The translations under genes were made by a program, and so were the position numbers. A stretch of DNA of 7,405 nucleotides from an uncultured Eubacteriaceae bacterium (GTDB taxonomy: Bacteria > Bacillota > Clostridia > Eubacteriales > UBA1433): assembly GCA_937914785.1 (NCBI GenBank), contig CALGIV010000113.1, forward strand, positions 1 through 7,405, in the 5' to 3' direction. The stretch's first letter is position 1, and each line of letters starts with the position of its first letter. Below, one piece after another: positions 5,881 through 7,405 of the stretch. The notes below the pieces were generated by a model that saw only the letters and a list, made by a program, of their open reading frames with translations, did not search any database and was not told the DNA's origin.

Positions 5881-5909
5881 ATTATATTGTATCCAGGCAG
5901 TTTAATCAA
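5881..5909 (-). promoter_or_regulatory. Distal promoter (P2) of the coiled-coil/amidase operon
   Basis: TATAAT (5881-5886) and TTGATT (5904-5909) on the minus strand are separated by exactly 17 bases. It lies between the upstream terminator at 5946-5975 and P1, so both can drive the 4624-5760 gene. An A-run follows the -10 box. Confidence 0.7.
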
Positions 5910-5941
5910 TTGGAATTTTCTTATCCTTGCTCAGAAAAGCT

Positions 5942-6001
5942 TTATAAAAACAAAAATACCGGCTGCATTCCGGTAATAAAGTCATACGCCCAACTACACA
6001 T
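5942..6001 (-). other. Possible 19-codon small ORF overlapping a terminator
   Basis: ATG at 6001 opens a frame encoding MCSWAYDFITGMQPVFLFL and stopping at TAA (5942-5944). AAGGTG lies 6 bases upstream as a plausible ribosome-binding site. The frame runs through the terminator stem and U-tract; the hydrophobic tail VFLFL simply reflects the T-run. A weak promoter-like pair, TTGGGT (6054-6059) and TATGAA (6031-6036) with 17-base spacing, lies upstream. Chance is quite possible. Confidence 0.15.
5946..5975 (-). terminator. Second rho-independent terminator between rnfB and the coiled-coil gene
   Basis: TACCGG (5957-5962) pairs with CCGGTA (5970-5975) around a 7-base loop. Read on the minus strand, the stem is followed by TTTTTGTTTTTA. 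The stem is short but G+C-centred and the U-tract is excellent. It lies about 100 bases beyond the rnfB terminator, so it may be a backup or end a separate small transcript. Confidence 0.8.
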
Positions 6002-6071
6002 CTTTTTCACCTTTATCAATATGTGCGCTGTTCATAATGATTTTTTTCAGTACACCCAACTTGAAAGACCG

Positions 6072-6108
6072 ATAAAAATACCCCATTCCGGCCTCTGCAC
6101 AGAATGGG
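6072..6108 (-). terminator. Rho-independent terminator after rnfB
   Basis: CCCATTC (6082-6088) pairs with GAATGGG (6102-6108) around a 13-base loop. On the minus strand it is followed by GTATTTTTAT (6081-6072). It begins 24 bases after the rnfB stop, as expected for the end of an rnf operon whose last gene is rnfB. Confidence 0.8.
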
Positions 6109-6132
6109 ATATCTGGTTATTTGTTTTATAAA

Positions 6133-6945
6133 TTACCGACTCTTTACTTCGTGCTGCTGAATGGCTTTTGTCGGACACTTCTCGACACATTTACCACAGT
6201 TTACACACTTTTCATAGTCGATACTGGCCAGATTATTTTCCACTTCAATCGCTCCATACTCACAGGCCTTTTTACAAAGGCCACAACCAATACAGGCCAC
6301 CGAGCAGATTTTCTTTGCCTGTGCCCCCTTGCGGTTCGATTTACAGGAGACAACGACACGTGATGTTACGGGAATGCGCACGATAATTCGTTTGGGACAG
6401 GCCCGCTCACAGGCACCGCAACCATTACATTTCTCTTCATCGACAACCACCCTGCTCGTCGAGGCATCGACATGAATCGCATCATTCGGGCAAACTTTTT
6501 CACATGTGCCAAACCCCAGACAACCGTATTCACATACTTTGTTACCGCCCATAATCAACATCGCTTCCCGGCAGTCAAAAATGCCGTACGGATTGAACTT
6601 TTGCAGCGACTTTTCACCGCATCCGCCGCAAAGCACAACGGCACGCAGCTTTTCATCCATCAAAAAGTCTGCGCCGAGAATGTCGTTAATCTGCGCAAGC
6701 TGCATCGGCGATATCGCGGTACAACTGCCCGGCAGCGCTTCTCCGTTGGAGAGGGCTTCCGCAAAATTGCCACATCCCGGAAATCCGCAGCCGCCGCAGT
6801 TTGCCCCCGGTAACACTTCTTTAATTTTAAGGACGTTCTCGCTTTCCTCAACGGCAAATTTTTTCGCCGCAAGGCCTAATACCACACCAAACAACAACCC
6901 CAGTCCGCCCAGCCATACGATCGGTACTACAATGCTCTGCAACAT
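6133..6945 (-). CDS. rnfB: Rnf electron transport complex subunit RnfB (multi-cluster iron-sulfur protein)
   Basis: RnfB is thought to receive electrons from reduced ferredoxin and pass them through the membrane-bound Rnf complex to NAD+, coupled to Na+ or H+ export. The 270-residue protein has one N-terminal membrane helix (about 4-27). A 4Fe-4S domain follows with Cys50, 53, 58 and 75 (ANCGGCGFPGC...GSC). Next come Cys106/109/125 in the family's CGGC...DC segment, then Cys138, 142, 148 and 152 (CX3CX5CX3C). Three ferredoxin motifs follow: Cys173/176/179/183, Cys218/221/224/228 and Cys247/250/253/257, with Cys201 and Cys214 nearby. The cluster-rich form is typical of anaerobic Bacillota rather than the shorter proteobacterial RsxB. 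The ATG at 6945 has AGGAGG about 7 bases upstream, overlapping the rnfA stop. It is the last gene of rnf, followed by a terminator. Confidence 0.96.
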   Translation of the reverse strand: MLQSIVVPIVWLGGLGLLFGVVLGLAAKKFAVEESENVLKIKEVLPGANCGGCGFPGCGNFAEALSNGEALPGSCTAISPMQLAQINDILGADFLMDEKLRAVVLCGGCGEKSLQKFNPYGIFDCREAMLIMGGNKVCEYGCLGFGTCEKVCPNDAIHVDASTSRVVVDEEKCNGCGACERACPKRIIVRIPVTSRVVVSCKSNRKGAQAKKICSVACIGCGLCKKACEYGAIEVENNLASIDYEKCVNCGKCVEKCPTKAIQQHEVKSR

Positions 6946-6955
6946 AGCGCGCCTC

Positions 6956-7249
6956 CTAAATCATTCCTGAAAAGCCCATAAAGGCGATCGACATCAACGC
7001 CGCCGTTATCAGGGTGATCGGAAATCCTTTCAACGCCTCTGGAATCGGCGCGTAGTCCAGCCGTTCACGAATACCGGCCAACAATATGATTGCGATCGTA
7101 AAACCGATGGCCGCACCGACGCCGTTAGCGATGGTTTCGATAAAATTATAGCCTTGTTGAATATTTAAAATCGCTACGCCGAGCACGGCACAGTTCGTCG
7201 TAATCAGCGGCAAATACACGCCGAGCCCCTGGTAGAGCGTCGGGCTGAT
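6956..7249 (-). CDS. rnfA: Rnf electron transport complex subunit RnfA, C-terminal half only
   Basis: RnfA is an integral membrane subunit of the Rnf complex, usually about 190 residues with six helices. Here 97 C-terminal residues remain, beginning ISPTLYQGLGVYLPLITTNC. This is the family's most conserved segment, including the TTNCAVLG motif with the Cys implicated in the intramembrane iron-sulfur site shared with RnfE. Two further hydrophobic helices follow, ending SIAFMGFSGMI. Upstream of Ile at 7247-7249 similarity stops abruptly: the frame reads Ala-Ser-Cys instead of the usual basic residues and meets TGA at 7289-7291. The missing N-terminal half is therefore replaced by unrelated G+C-rich DNA. 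A GTG at 7219 is internal, not a true start. The rnfA stop overlaps the rnfB Shine-Dalgarno, as expected in rnfCDGEAB. Confidence 0.93.
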   Translation of the reverse strand: MSPTLYQGLGVYLPLITTNCAVLGVAILNIQQGYNFIETIANGVGAAIGFTIAIILLAGIRERLDYAPIPEALKGFPITLITAALMSIAFMGFSGMI

Positions 7250-7405
7250 GGCCGAGCACCTCCCGAAGCCGCACCAGCTCGTAGCCCATCATGCGGTGGT
7301 AGCGCATGAACACGTCCAGGGCGTCCAGCGCCTGCGGCAGCAGGGCCGGGTCCACCAGATCGAGCTCGCGGACCTCGATGCAGCCGCTCATGTTCCACTT
7401 CTCCA
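7250..7405 (-). CDS. Fragment of an unrecognised high-G+C protein, probably foreign to this locus
   Basis: The frame is open from the window end to the junction and encodes about 51 residues containing MSGCIEVRELDLVDPALLPQ and YHRMMGYELVRLREVLG. Nearly every codon ends in G or C, and the stretch is about two thirds G+C by hand count, unlike the rest of the window. That third-position bias supports real coding on this strand. The ATG at 7391 may be internal, because the frame continues upstream (EKWN). I recognise no family. The frame carries on beyond the junction only as a wrong-frame reading of rnfA. It most likely belongs to a different, high-G+C organism joined by chimerism. Confidence 0.55.

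Larger units (their letters stand above)
5761..6132. other. Intergenic control region between rnfB and the coiled-coil gene
   Basis: This stretch of about 370 bases holds no convincing gene on either strand. From right to left it contains the rnfB terminator, about 100 bases that might make a small transcript, a second terminator, and two sigma-A-type promoters for the downstream operon. A plus-strand open frame covering much of it has no codon bias or recognisable motif. Confidence 0.75.

Noticed and set aside
5733..6131. Plus-strand open frame of 132 codons over the intergenic region
   Set aside because: It has no recognisable motif, an aromatic-rich composition typical of A+T-rich non-coding DNA, and crosses two terminators and two promoters of the other strand.
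7146..7391. 81-residue frame running from the high-G+C segment into rnfA
   Set aside because: Beyond about 7250 it is just an alternative-frame reading of rnfA, so only the part above 7250 can be real coding sequence.
1..7405. CRISPR array, insertion sequence, tRNA, rRNA or defence system
   Set aside because: No regularly spaced repeats, transposase motifs, tRNA-like cloverleafs, rRNA segments or defence-gene signatures were visible by reading both strands.

Overview
The window reads as an ordinary bacterial chromosome segment from a Bacillota-like organism of moderate G+C. An L27 with a cleavable N-terminal extension next to its Prp protease, the order rplU-prp-rpmA-obg-yhbY-nadD-yqeK, and a clostridial-type order with rnfA before a multi-cluster rnfB all point to Bacillota. 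I lean to Negativicutes or a clostridial relative, but sequence reading alone does not settle this. Every convincing gene lies on the minus strand, so transcription runs from high to low coordinates.

Layout from high to low coordinates. (a) About 7250-7405 is a G+C-rich stretch (about two thirds G+C by hand count) holding a piece of an unrelated, unrecognised open frame. It is joined abruptly to rnfA. (b) 6956-7249 is the C-terminal half of rnfA, followed by complete rnfB (6133-6945) and a rho-independent terminator. These are membrane subunits of the Rnf ferredoxin:NAD+ oxidoreductase. (c) 5761-6132 is a non-coding stretch of about 370 bases with two minus-strand terminators and two good sigma-A-type promoters. 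(d) 3735-5760 is a two-gene unit: an uncharacterised coiled-coil, Ala/Lys/Pro/Gln/Val-rich protein, then a membrane-anchored Amidase_3-like protein with Asn where the second zinc-binding His is expected. (e) 2642-3575 is the rplU-prp-rpmA ribosomal protein operon. It has a perfect-consensus promoter, a structured leader that may be an L21 autoregulatory leader, overlapping start/stop codons, and a strong terminator. (f) 1-2506 is obg-yhbY-nadD-yqeK, tightly packed: ribosome-assembly GTPase, RNA-binding protein, NAD biosynthesis enzyme, and an HD-domain dinucleoside polyphosphate hydrolase cut by the window edge.

Functionally, (e) and (f) form the classic ribosome-biogenesis/NAD neighbourhood, (b) is energy conservation, and (d) is probably cell-envelope related. 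I found no new defence system, CRISPR array, insertion sequence, tRNA or rRNA.

Both ends look artificial. The first 70 bases are a near-perfect fold-back palindrome cutting yqeK, and the last about 155 bases look like foreign DNA cutting rnfA. Treat both termini as probable chimeric joins until reads show otherwise. The biologically most interesting items are the amidase-like protein with an altered zinc site and its uncharacterised coiled-coil partner.
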